Below are positions 22,030 to 30,295 of a stretch of DNA of 64,000 nucleotides, piece after piece. Every line of letters starts with the position of its first letter. Position 1 is the first letter of the stretch. The DNA lies in the NCBI GenBank assembly GCA_027063305.1, contig JAMORY010000007.1:1-64000 (forward strand), given 5' to 3'. The position numbers and the translations under genes are program-made. The notes under the pieces are model-generated. The model had not been told where the DNA came from. It did not search any database and saw only the letters and a program-made list of their open reading frames with translations. This DNA is from Sulfurovum sp. GTDB taxonomy: Bacteria > Campylobacterota > Campylobacteria > Campylobacterales > Sulfurovaceae.

Positions 22030-22596
22030 ATGGCGACTATCGGTATGGGCGATATTAAAAAGAATGTAAGGTTGGAAATTGACGGTAACCCGTTCAAAGT
22101 CATTGACTTCCAACATGTAAAACCGGGAAAAGGTGCGGCATTCGTACGTATCAAGATCAAAAACCTACAGACAGGAAAAGTGATCGAAAAGACAGTACAT
22201 GCGGGTGACAAGTTCGAAGTGCCTGAGCTTGAGCAAAAAAAGATGCAGTATCTTTATGATGATGGTGAGTTCCTCCAGTTCATGGATACTGAGACTTTCG
22301 ACCAGATCGGACTGACACATGATCAAGTCGGAAAAGAGACGTTTGAATTCATGGTTGACGGTATGGAGACAGATATCCTTTTCCATAACGGTAAAGCGAT
22401 CTCTGTAGAGATCCCTGCAAACTATGTCTATGAGATCGTTGAGACACCGCCTAACTTCAAAGGTGACTCTCAGGGTGGTAAAAAACCTGCAACTCTCAAC
22501 AGTGGCGCTGTCGTTCAAGTACCTTTCCATGTACTAGAAGGTGACAAGATCAAGGTAAACACTGAAACAGGTGAGTACCTCGAAAAAGCGAAGTAG
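22030..22596 (+). CDS. efp: Elongation factor P
   Basis: 188 aa; [25 protein letters not shown]. Confidence 0.97.
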   Translation: MATIGMGDIKKNVRLEIDGNPFKVIDFQHVKPGKGAAFVRIKIKNLQTGKVIEKTVHAGDKFEVPELEQKKMQYLYDDGEFLQFMDTETFDQIGLTHDQVGKETFEFMVDGMETDILFHNGKAISVEIPANYVYEIVETPPNFKGDSQGGKKPATLNSGAVVQVPFHVLEGDKIKVNTETGEYLEKAK

Positions 22597-22614
22597 TCCT
22601 CACTATCTCTCTTT

Positions 22615-22631
22615 GGGCTCTTTGCGAGCCC
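22615..22631 (+). terminator. Hairpin after efp
   Basis: GGGCTC-TTTGC-GAGCCC. Confidence 0.6.
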
Positions 22632-22716
22632 GAATTTTCCTCAAAACCCCTCTTTTTTAATCATCGGTTTTATTTTCTCTGTTATAATTTTCTAAAAAAC
22701 ATAGAAGGAGAATAGT

Positions 22717-23277
22717 ATGGCAAGTGTATTGATACCTTTGGCAAAAGGATTTGAAGAGCTTGAAGCGGTTGCATTGATCGATGTAATGAGAAGAGGCGGT
22801 ATTGAAGTGGTAACTGCCTATTTGGAAGATGAACTTCAAAACGAGTTGGTACTGGGAGCGAATGGTATTACTATCCAAGCGGATACTTCTATTAAAACGG
22901 TGATCGTTGATGATTTTGATATGATGGTACTCCCCGGTGGCTGGGACGGTACATATGCATTAGCCGAGAATACTAGAGTACAGGAACTTCTTAAAGAGTT
23001 CAAAGCCAAAAAGGTCGTTGGTGCGATGTGTGCGGCACCATTCGCACTAAAAAAAGCCGGTGTCTTGGGCGAGAAGTACACAGCATATCCTGGGGCGGTA
23101 GATGAGATCGACCATCCTGGATATATCTCCGATGAGAAAGTAGTGGTCGACGGTAACGTGATGACCTCCCAAGGTCCCGGAACGGCAGTCTGCTTCGGTT
23201 TGGCGATCGTTGAGCGACTTGTTGGCAAAGAGACGATGCAGCAGATCAAAGAGGGGATGCTTCTAAGCTATTGCTAA
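22717..23277 (+). CDS. DJ-1/PfpI family protein (YajL-like)
   Basis: GFEELEAVALIDVMRRGGIEV, VVGAMCAAPFALKKAGVL nucleophile elbow. Confidence 0.93.
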   Translation: MASVLIPLAKGFEELEAVALIDVMRRGGIEVVTAYLEDELQNELVLGANGITIQADTSIKTVIVDDFDMMVLPGGWDGTYALAENTRVQELLKEFKAKKVVGAMCAAPFALKKAGVLGEKYTAYPGAVDEIDHPGYISDEKVVVDGNVMTSQGPGTAVCFGLAIVERLVGKETMQQIKEGMLLSYC

Positions 23278-23594
23278 TGAGAGAGAAGATTAAAACCATC
23301 CAAGAGCGGCTTGAACATGATGCCAAGTTCCAAGAGGCGGTCAAGAAGATCCGCCCTGAGTGGAGCTTTTGGGGTATCATGAGCATTGGGCTCTTTTTTT
23401 TCCTCCCCGAACTCATCACCGCAATCTGGCAACCCGAACTGATCGCTTGGGCACACCTGCATGCCATCACTGAACCTGTCGATATCGTACGTAAGATGTA
23501 CAGTATGCTTGAAGAGATGTTCCGAAATGGGGTTAGCTGGGTGAATGTGGGGCTTGGTGTGCTGTTTTTGTGGTGGGCTGCGAAGTCTCGATAA
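23277..23594 (+). CDS. Small membrane protein of unknown function
   Basis: Two hydrophobic segments; ATG overlaps the preceding stop. Confidence 0.6.
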   Translation: MREKIKTIQERLEHDAKFQEAVKKIRPEWSFWGIMSIGLFFFLPELITAIWQPELIAWAHLHAITEPVDIVRKMYSMLEEMFRNGVSWVNVGLGVLFLWWAAKSR

Positions 23595-23629
23595 TCTTAT
23601 CTGTTTTTGAATATGTTATACTAACCATT

Positions 23630-23995
23630 ATGATCGAAACACTTCAAACATTACTACAATCTAATACCAATGTTCAGTTTGGTTACCTGTTCGGCTCTTA
23701 TGCCAAAGAGGGAGCGCATGAGCAGAGCGATATCGATATTGCCGTGTACCTTTCAGATACGACCTTGGACAAGCAATTAGAGCTTATTCAGACACTACAA
23801 AAAGCAGTTGATAAGAAGATCGATATTGTTGTATTGAATGATGTGAAAAATCTCTATTTATTAGAGAGTATACTAAGAGAAGGTATGTTGCTTAAAAATT
23901 CACCTGAACGCCCTATGTTCGAAGTTGAGAGCAATCTGGCAATATTGGATTTTAAAGCCTTCAGGCGCTATATTGAAGCATATATGGTTGCATAG
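23630..23995 (+). CDS. MNT-type nucleotidyltransferase (orphan MntA-like)
   Basis: YLFGSYAKEGAHEQSDIDIAVYL; no HEPN partner adjacent. Confidence 0.8.
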   Translation: MIETLQTLLQSNTNVQFGYLFGSYAKEGAHEQSDIDIAVYLSDTTLDKQLELIQTLQKAVDKKIDIVVLNDVKNLYLLESILREGMLLKNSPERPMFEVESNLAILDFKAFRRYIEAYMVA

Positions 23996-24003
23996 GATAA
24001 CTG

Positions 24004-24285
24004 ATGAAACAAACTAAAGCACAAATCCTTCAAGTTCTACGAGAGCTTAAACCGTTACTATTGTCCAAAAGTATTGCCTCTGTTGCACTCTTTGGCAGCT
24101 TTGCCAAAGATGAAGCCACTCCTTACAGTGATGTGGATATCGCTATTCAAAAATCACCAATCTTTTAGAAAAAAAAGGGAGCCTATGCCTATTTTGAACT
24201 GATTAATGAGATCAAAATGCTGCTTCGTCAAAAGCTCCATCGAAGCATTGATATTTTCGATTTTGACAGTGATTCTCCGTTTAAT
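24004..24285 (+). pseudogene. Second MNT nucleotidyltransferase, in-frame stop and truncated
   Basis: MKQTKAQILQVLRELKPLLLSKSIASVALFGSFAKDEATPYSDVDIAIQKSPIF*KKKGAYAYFELINEIKMLLRQKLHRSIDIFDFDSDSPF; TAG at 24166-24168; homology ends near the WYL gene stop at 24281. Confidence 0.75.
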
Positions 24286-25222
24286 GTAAATACCCCTTCA
24301 ACATCTCCTCAAACTCCTCTTGAAGCGCATATGGTTCTATCACTTTTATTTGTGGTAGCCACTTCTTCATTATGTCAAATACTTCTCGTTTATCTGTTAT
24401 GGTGAGTGTCAGTTCGGCAGTATGATCTCTGTTTTTTTTGAGGTATTGACCTTTGACGGGTTTGCGTTCAAAGTAGATGATGGCATTACTTTCAAGTAAA
24501 AGTGTGACCTCAAAAGGTTCTGCATTGGGGTTGAACCAGATGCCTTGTGCTTTCTCCATTTTTTCCAATAATACTTCGTCTTTTTCAAATGTTACCTCCT
24601 CAATATGCAGATCATCTATTTCTCGCAGATAGAACTTGATGGTGTGCTCTTTATATCGTGCCAGCAGATAGAAAAATCCGTCAAAGACGATGATCTTATA
24701 GGGTTCGACATGGCGGTAGGTTTTGATCTGTTTTGGTCTGTACCACCGTTTGTAGGTGAAAGTGATCTTCTTTTGTTCATTGATCGCCTCTTCCAAGTCA
24801 GCGATAAGGTCAAGCTTATTTGAGATCTGCTCCACATCAATACGTGTGTAGAAAGGGGAGTTGATGTAGTGTTGCAATTTACGCAGGGCGGTTTGGGTTT
24901 TGGTGTAGAACTCTCCACCGATCTCGGATGCCATACTCTCAAGCAGTTGAATGGTACTGAGCACATCTCTTGAGCTGACTTTCTCTTTTTTAATGGTAAA
25001 TCGTCTCCCGTCTTGGGCACGGACAATGCCATAGTTACCCTCCATCAGTTTTTTGAAGTCACGTTGAAGGGTTTTGGGTGTTGTTTCCCATTCTTTTGCA
25101 AGTGCAGTAATGGAGAGTGTTTCCCCGTTACGGAGACGTTCCAAGATGAGGTTGTGGCGTTGATGTTGGTAAATGGGTTTCATTTCTAATAGGTCTTTTT
25201 TATACATTTTAACATAGTAATC
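24281..25222 (-). CDS. WYL-domain transcriptional regulator with N-terminal wHTH
   Basis: HQRHNLILERLRNGETLSITALAKEWETTPKTLQRDFKKL and WYL-like ITFTYKRWYRPKQIKTYRHVEPYKIIVFDGFFYLLARY; exact start uncertain (ORF opens at 25276). Confidence 0.85.
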   Translation of the reverse strand, partial: DYYVKMYKKDLLEMKPIYQHQRHNLILERLRNGETLSITALAKEWETTPKTLQRDFKKLMEGNYGIVRAQDGRRFTIKKEKVSSRDVLSTIQLLESMASEIGGEFYTKTQTALRKLQHYINSPFYTRIDVEQISNKLDLIADLEEAINEQKKITFTYKRWYRPKQIKTYRHVEPYKIIVFDGFFYLLARYKEHTIKFYLREIDDLHIEEVTFEKDEVLLEKMEKAQGIWFNPNAEPFEVTLLLESNAIIYFERKPVKGQYLKKNRDHTAELTLTITDKREVFDIMKKWLPQIKVIEPYALQEEFEEMLKGYLH

Positions 25223-25230
25223 TTTGTTAG

Positions 25231-25245
25231 GGACACTTATTGTCC
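25231..25245. promoter_or_regulatory. Candidate operator GGACA-N5-TGTCC between divergent WYL and SIR2 genes
   Basis: GGACACTTATTGTCC in the short divergent intergenic region. Confidence 0.4.
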
Positions 25246-25291
25246 TCTGAATAACGTATAGTTTGAAATAAGGCATAGAAGAGGAATCAAA

Positions 25292-26131
25292 ATGTTAAAT
25301 CAAATAAAAGAGCATATAGAAAGGTGTGATATTGTCTTAGTTTTTGCAGGAGCAGGTATGAGTGCAGACTCTAACTTGACAACCTATAAGGATACGGAGG
25401 GGTTTTATAGAGATTATCCTCTCTACAAAGAGTTAAACAAGAGTTATGTTTCTATGATGTCCTATGAGGGGTTGATGAATGACCCTTATGCTGCATGGGG
25501 ATACTTTGCACACCAGTATAAGCTTTATACCAATGCAGAACCTCATGAGGGATACCAAAAGCTTTTAGCACTTTGTCAGTCAAAAGAGGACTACTTTATT
25601 GTTACTACCAATGTGGATGGACTGTTTAAAAAAGCAGGTTTCGCAACGGATAAAATACATGAGGTCCATGGAACTGTCCATGCTCTCCAGTGCAGTGTCC
25701 CGTGTAGTAGAACGGTATGGGATACTGAAGGCTTAAATGTAGAGATAGACTATAGCACAATGAAAGCACTAGATCACTTGCCTCTTTGTCTAAAATGCGG
25801 TTTTGTTTCCCGCCCCAATATCTGTATGTACGGTGATACGGATGAGAGCTATGTTTGGGAGGAAGCCGATAAAAATACAAAACGTTTTCAAGAGTGGAGG
25901 AGACAAAACAAACATAAAAAAGTACTTATTTTTGAGATAGGTGTTGGTGCAGATGGCTTGAAGCGACATCTTGCCAAGTACCGTAAAGAGTTTATACATG
26001 CTACGGTCATTCGTATTAACCCTGAAGAAGATGCCATTTACGGTAAAGATATTATACATATAAAGGGAGGTTGCAGAGATGTTTTCGTCCAACTCTCTAT
26101 AATGATTGAGACTAAAAAAGTTGAGAATTGA
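25292..26131 (+). CDS. SIR2-family NAD-dependent protein
   Basis: FAGAGMSADSNLTTYKDTEGFYRDYP, TTNVDGLFKKAG, EVHGTVH, CxxxC and CLKC zinc ligands. Confidence 0.88.
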   Translation: MLNQIKEHIERCDIVLVFAGAGMSADSNLTTYKDTEGFYRDYPLYKELNKSYVSMMSYEGLMNDPYAAWGYFAHQYKLYTNAEPHEGYQKLLALCQSKEDYFIVTTNVDGLFKKAGFATDKIHEVHGTVHALQCSVPCSRTVWDTEGLNVEIDYSTMKALDHLPLCLKCGFVSRPNICMYGDTDESYVWEEADKNTKRFQEWRRQNKHKKVLIFEIGVGADGLKRHLAKYRKEFIHATVIRINPEEDAIYGKDIIHIKGGCRDVFVQLSIMIETKKVEN

Positions 26132-26177
26132 GTTATCAAAGGTATTATGTGAACTATTTTTTTGAAGGAATCACATT

Positions 26178-27125
26178 ATGAACTGTAGAAACCCCTATCG
26201 TATTTACAACAGAGAAAAACAGTGCCTGCTTGAAGTATGCTACCACAAAAACCAAACTGTACCACTGATGCGAAAATGCTACGATACAAACAAAACCGTA
26301 CCATGTTTACAAACATATTTAACAACTTATGATCACATTTTTGACTTTATATCTGACAAATATTTTGTTTGTGACAGTGAAGATTGGATCCCTATGCCTC
26401 CAAAACTTCTTGAAATTTTTTTCAGAGATATTCTGCGCTATACCAATGGAAAATTATTTGGGTATCAAAACTATCATCTCATTGGAGAAAACACTATTCC
26501 AAAACAGGCAGAGTTCATAAAAAAACAGATCCCGCAATGTGCCAAGATCTCATCGTTTGAGACATTGGAATTATATAAGGAGACGCTACCGACATGTCAT
26601 CCACTATTTGAAACCTATAGTATGGATGAGTACCTCCAGAAGAGTATACTGGTCATTTTTTTTACTAAAGAGATGCGTAAAAAAGCTGTTCGCAAACAAA
26701 AGCTTTTCACATTTTTAGATCGGGCGTATCAATTCCGTCCTCATATTACGATTTACCAACACAGTACTGACGAGAGTATGCTTTCACAAATGCAAGAGAA
26801 GCTTTCTCTGTTAAATGACAGGAAAAAGCTTGAAAAACTATTTTTACACAAGTATAGTACGCTATTGGGGGAACTTTATGATGAGAGCCGTGATGATTTT
26901 ATGAGAACGATCAAAGCTCATTACCAAAACTGTCCTTTTTGCCACTCTCCCTACTACGCCATACAGTATAAACAAGCAGGGTGGGTGGCAGACCGTTATA
27001 CTTTGACTTGTTTGCATTGTGAAAGACAACTGCTTCGTTATTGGAATGGTATTTTTGATGGAGGGATGGGGAGTGACAACCCTATGAATTACGGGGAAAA
27101 AGTGCGAACAATTAACCTGCCATAA
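26178..27125 (+). CDS. Uncharacterised protein with C-terminal zinc ribbon
   Basis: 315 aa; CPFCHSPYYAIQ...TLTCLHCERQ. Confidence 0.6.
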   Translation: MNCRNPYRIYNREKQCLLEVCYHKNQTVPLMRKCYDTNKTVPCLQTYLTTYDHIFDFISDKYFVCDSEDWIPMPPKLLEIFFRDILRYTNGKLFGYQNYHLIGENTIPKQAEFIKKQIPQCAKISSFETLELYKETLPTCHPLFETYSMDEYLQKSILVIFFTKEMRKKAVRKQKLFTFLDRAYQFRPHITIYQHSTDESMLSQMQEKLSLLNDRKKLEKLFLHKYSTLLGELYDESRDDFMRTIKAHYQNCPFCHSPYYAIQYKQAGWVADRYTLTCLHCERQLLRYWNGIFDGGMGSDNPMNYGEKVRTINLP

Positions 27126-27144
27126 TTTTTTGAGGAGATAAAAA

Positions 27145-27912
27145 ATGGAAACTATTTATATGCATACAGAAGAAGAGAGGGACAATAGCTATATTCGCAT
27201 AAGGATAATTCTGTTGGGAGAACAGTTATCCCATATGCGTGTAGATATCTCTCCTTTTCACGATGTGGATACTTTCAGAGCTTCAGAATATACGACATTG
27301 CATCAAGCAATGTTAGAGCATTTTGTTCAGGATGCTGATATTATTTTAGTGGCTGTAAAGAGTGATATGAATTTGTTGAAAGATATCATTTATGTGTTGC
27401 AGCAAAAAGAGAAACTGTTTGTTGTCATTACAGAAAAAACATTGAATATTGCAATGGACCATAACCAGTTGACCTTGGAAAAACAGGATAATATGCTATT
27501 TAGTGCATCAGCCTCTCTTTCCGAAAAATTCAAAACAGCTCTGCATACACTCTGTAACCTGATGGACAATCAGATCCAGACCATCCGTGCGCATGAATAT
27601 GACTTCTCTTTTCTCTTGAGTTTACAGCGTTTTTTTACTACAGATGGTGAAGTCTATCTTTATCCCAATTTTACACAAACAACCATTGAGGAAAAATTAG
27701 AAACTAATGCACTGTTTCAGTTACGACTGGGAACGGCTGCACAAGTGTGGGTGAAGTTTTTTCATGGTGGTTCATCAAAGTTGGATAGTGAAAAGTTTAT
27801 TGATTTTATAGAAAATAATATTGATGAGGATACAGACTTTTTTATAGAGTGGGATGGCGTATATGAACAAAGATTGAAGTTTGGTTTTGTTATATTGTGT
27901 TTGAAAGAATAA
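27145..27912 (+). CDS. Uncharacterised protein, possibly a divergent FtsZ-like fold
   Basis: VQDADIILVAVKS... and VWVKFFHGGSSKLDSEKFIDFIENNIDEDTDFFIEWDGVYEQRLKFGFVILCLKE resemble the FtsZ core and C-terminal domain by eye. Confidence 0.45.
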   Translation: METIYMHTEEERDNSYIRIRIILLGEQLSHMRVDISPFHDVDTFRASEYTTLHQAMLEHFVQDADIILVAVKSDMNLLKDIIYVLQQKEKLFVVITEKTLNIAMDHNQLTLEKQDNMLFSASASLSEKFKTALHTLCNLMDNQIQTIRAHEYDFSFLLSLQRFFTTDGEVYLYPNFTQTTIEEKLETNALFQLRLGTAAQVWVKFFHGGSSKLDSEKFIDFIENNIDEDTDFFIEWDGVYEQRLKFGFVILCLKE

Positions 27913-27926
27913 AGAGAGGATTTTAA

Positions 27927-28595
27927 GTGATTAAGATTATAGAAACTGTTTTTAAAGAAATGGTTGACGAAATAGAAAAAACTAAAATTAATGGTTTTGA
28001 ACCAAATAGATATCATGAGACAGCTTCTATTAGTGAGGTAAACTTAGTATATCATTTTGCAAAACAGATTGAAAAAAAGACGGATAAATGTGTAGTATAT
28101 TTAGAGTTTCCTTGTGATTCTGGTAGAGTAGATGCTGTTATTTTATATGAAAATAATATATTGCTTATCGAAGCAAAAACAAAAATAGATAATAAAAAAT
28201 ATAAAATTCTAAATGCTCAAGCAACTCGATTTGAAAATAAAAAAAATAATTTAAAATTAACAGAAGAAGAGATCAAAAAACGAGAACAGTATTTAGAGAA
28301 ATATTTTAGAGATAGTAGTTTAAGAAATATACTTGAAACTAGAGTAGTTCATTTCATAAGAGAAAAATGGAATATAGTAGGAGACATTATGCTTTATGGT
28401 ATTTTACTCACAGATGTTTTATCAAAAAATGAAAAAGAAAAATGGAACTATAAATTAGATGCAAATCATTATAATAATTTTAAATTAGATAGTATACAAA
28501 GCTACACTTTCTTTAATACAATAAAGGCAAATAAAAATGATATATGGTATCTTGGTGCTATTAAACAAATTGCTATAATACAAAACAATGGATGA
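27927..28595 (+). CDS. PD-(D/E)XK nuclease-like protein
   Basis: FPCDSGRVDAVILYENNILLIEAKTKIDNKKYKILNAQATRF (D...EAK core). Confidence 0.65.
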   Translation: MIKIIETVFKEMVDEIEKTKINGFEPNRYHETASISEVNLVYHFAKQIEKKTDKCVVYLEFPCDSGRVDAVILYENNILLIEAKTKIDNKKYKILNAQATRFENKKNNLKLTEEEIKKREQYLEKYFRDSSLRNILETRVVHFIREKWNIVGDIMLYGILLTDVLSKNEKEKWNYKLDANHYNNFKLDSIQSYTFFNTIKANKNDIWYLGAIKQIAIIQNNG

Positions 28596-28771
28596 TCACC
28601 TTACAATTTCATAAGTCTCCCTATCTCTATAAAATAAACCAAGTATTTAAATAAAAATTGTTAATCGATTTATAACTTGAACATTAATTGTCCATATCTG
28701 AAGTTAATATATCTTAACCATCTTTAAAATCAAAAAAAGATAAGATATTTTATAAGTTGGAGGAAGGAAAG

Positions 28772-29377
28772 ATGTTCAAAAAATTATTTTTAGTATGGGG
28801 GATTTTTTATTCATTATGTACTGCGGAAACATCTTTGGTAACAAGTCCAAATAATGGGTATCAGTTTTTACTATTGGGCTATTTTATGTTGATGCTAATT
28901 ACGATTTTTAAAGGCATAGGTGAAAATCGTACGGTTATTGTTTTCCAAGATTATAATGATGTAGGATTAACATTTTTGATTCCTGCTTCTGCCTATTTGA
29001 TCTTTTGGTTATTTGTGTCAATGGGTGGTGACCCCAAGATTGCACAATATTTGGCATGGGCTGTTGTATTGGTATTATTCATAAAGTTGGTTCGTAATAC
29101 ATATGAAGCAAACCATAAACAGATGCTACATACAGTATTGGCACTCATAACAAAATTACCTTTAGGGATATTGTGGTTTTTCAATTTAATCACTGCACTA
29201 AATCCGGGAGGAAAAACAGCAGCTCAGAGACGGAAAAATAGAGGTAGTGCTTTGGTTTTTCTGGCATTGTTAACACCTATTGTCTCTCTATTAGTTGTCA
29301 ATAAAGAAGGTAGTCTATTTAATCCCAAAGAGTGGATAAAAGGGCGAGGTACCGGAAATATCCAAAATTATTTATAG
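28772..29377 (+). CDS. Small integral membrane protein of unknown function
   Basis: Several hydrophobic segments; preceded by GGAGGAAGGAAAG. Confidence 0.6.
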   Translation: MFKKLFLVWGIFYSLCTAETSLVTSPNNGYQFLLLGYFMLMLITIFKGIGENRTVIVFQDYNDVGLTFLIPASAYLIFWLFVSMGGDPKIAQYLAWAVVLVLFIKLVRNTYEANHKQMLHTVLALITKLPLGILWFFNLITALNPGGKTAAQRRKNRGSALVFLALLTPIVSLLVVNKEGSLFNPKEWIKGRGTGNIQNYL

Positions 29378-29385
29378 GAAGTAAT

Positions 29386-30279
29386 GTGAGAACGGTGAAA
29401 GAAAAACTCTATAGTATACTCGAAGAGCCCGAAAAGAGTATATTGGGGTTTTATGTTAACAGTTTTATCTATATTTTGATCGTGATTAGTATTTTGAGTT
29501 TGATGTTCTCTACGGTTGATTCTTTCAATACAAAATATGGTGATGTAATTGCTATGGTAAGAAATATAGTAATGCCTATTTTTATTATTGAGTATATATT
29601 GCGACTATACGCTTCCGGAGTAAACCCTAAATATAGAGGGATACAAGGAAGAGTGAAGTATGTGTTTTCTATATATGCCTTGATTGACCTTATTGCAATT
29701 CTTCCATATATTCTTATGAATAGCGGGATAGATAGTGCTTTTATTCGTAGTCTTCGATTGCTGAGAATCTTTAGGTTATTCAGGGTGAAAAAATATGTAC
29801 TTTTTATACAGCAGATGAAAACAATTACCTCAAGATTAAAAGAAGAGTTTATGGTATTGCTTTTTTATACGTTTATCTTATTGATTGTTCTTTCATTTGC
29901 TATTTTTGAAGTAGAACATGATGCCCAGCCTAATGTTTTTAGTAATGTATTTCAAACGATGTGGTGGTCGGTAGCTACTTTGACAACAGTTGGTTATGGT
30001 GATATGTATCCTATTACAGTGGCAGGGAAAGTAATTACAGCTATTATTACGATTATTGGTATTGCATTTGTTGCTATTCCCGGTGGTATGTTCGCATCTG
30101 AGTTTATGAGTGAGATCAATAAACAAAAAAGAAAAGATGAAAAGACAAATCAAACGGTATGTCCACAATGTAGTGCAGCTAATATTGAGCTATGGGAAGA
30201 TAAGAAGTTTAGCATAGCTGAAAAAACTTTTAACAAAATATATCATTGTCAATCGTGTCAATTGACATGGTTAAAATAA
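29386..30279 (+). CDS. Voltage-gated K+ channel-like protein with C-terminal zinc ribbon
   Basis: S4-like RSLRLLRIFRLFRVKKYV, filter TTLTTVGYGDMYP, C-terminal CPQC...CQSC; GTG start after AGGAAG. Confidence 0.9.
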   Translation: MRTVKEKLYSILEEPEKSILGFYVNSFIYILIVISILSLMFSTVDSFNTKYGDVIAMVRNIVMPIFIIEYILRLYASGVNPKYRGIQGRVKYVFSIYALIDLIAILPYILMNSGIDSAFIRSLRLLRIFRLFRVKKYVLFIQQMKTITSRLKEEFMVLLFYTFILLIVLSFAIFEVEHDAQPNVFSNVFQTMWWSVATLTTVGYGDMYPITVAGKVITAIITIIGIAFVAIPGGMFASEFMSEINKQKRKDEKTNQTVCPQCSAANIELWEDKKFSIAEKTFNKIYHCQSCQLTWLK

Positions 30280-30295
30280 AAAAAGGAGAAGAGTA

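Noticed and set aside
25292-26131. SIR2 as a Thoeris/ThsA or pAgo-associated system
   Set aside because: No TIR protein, Argonaute or SLOG domain nearby; protein is a stand-alone zinc-containing sirtuin-like ORF.
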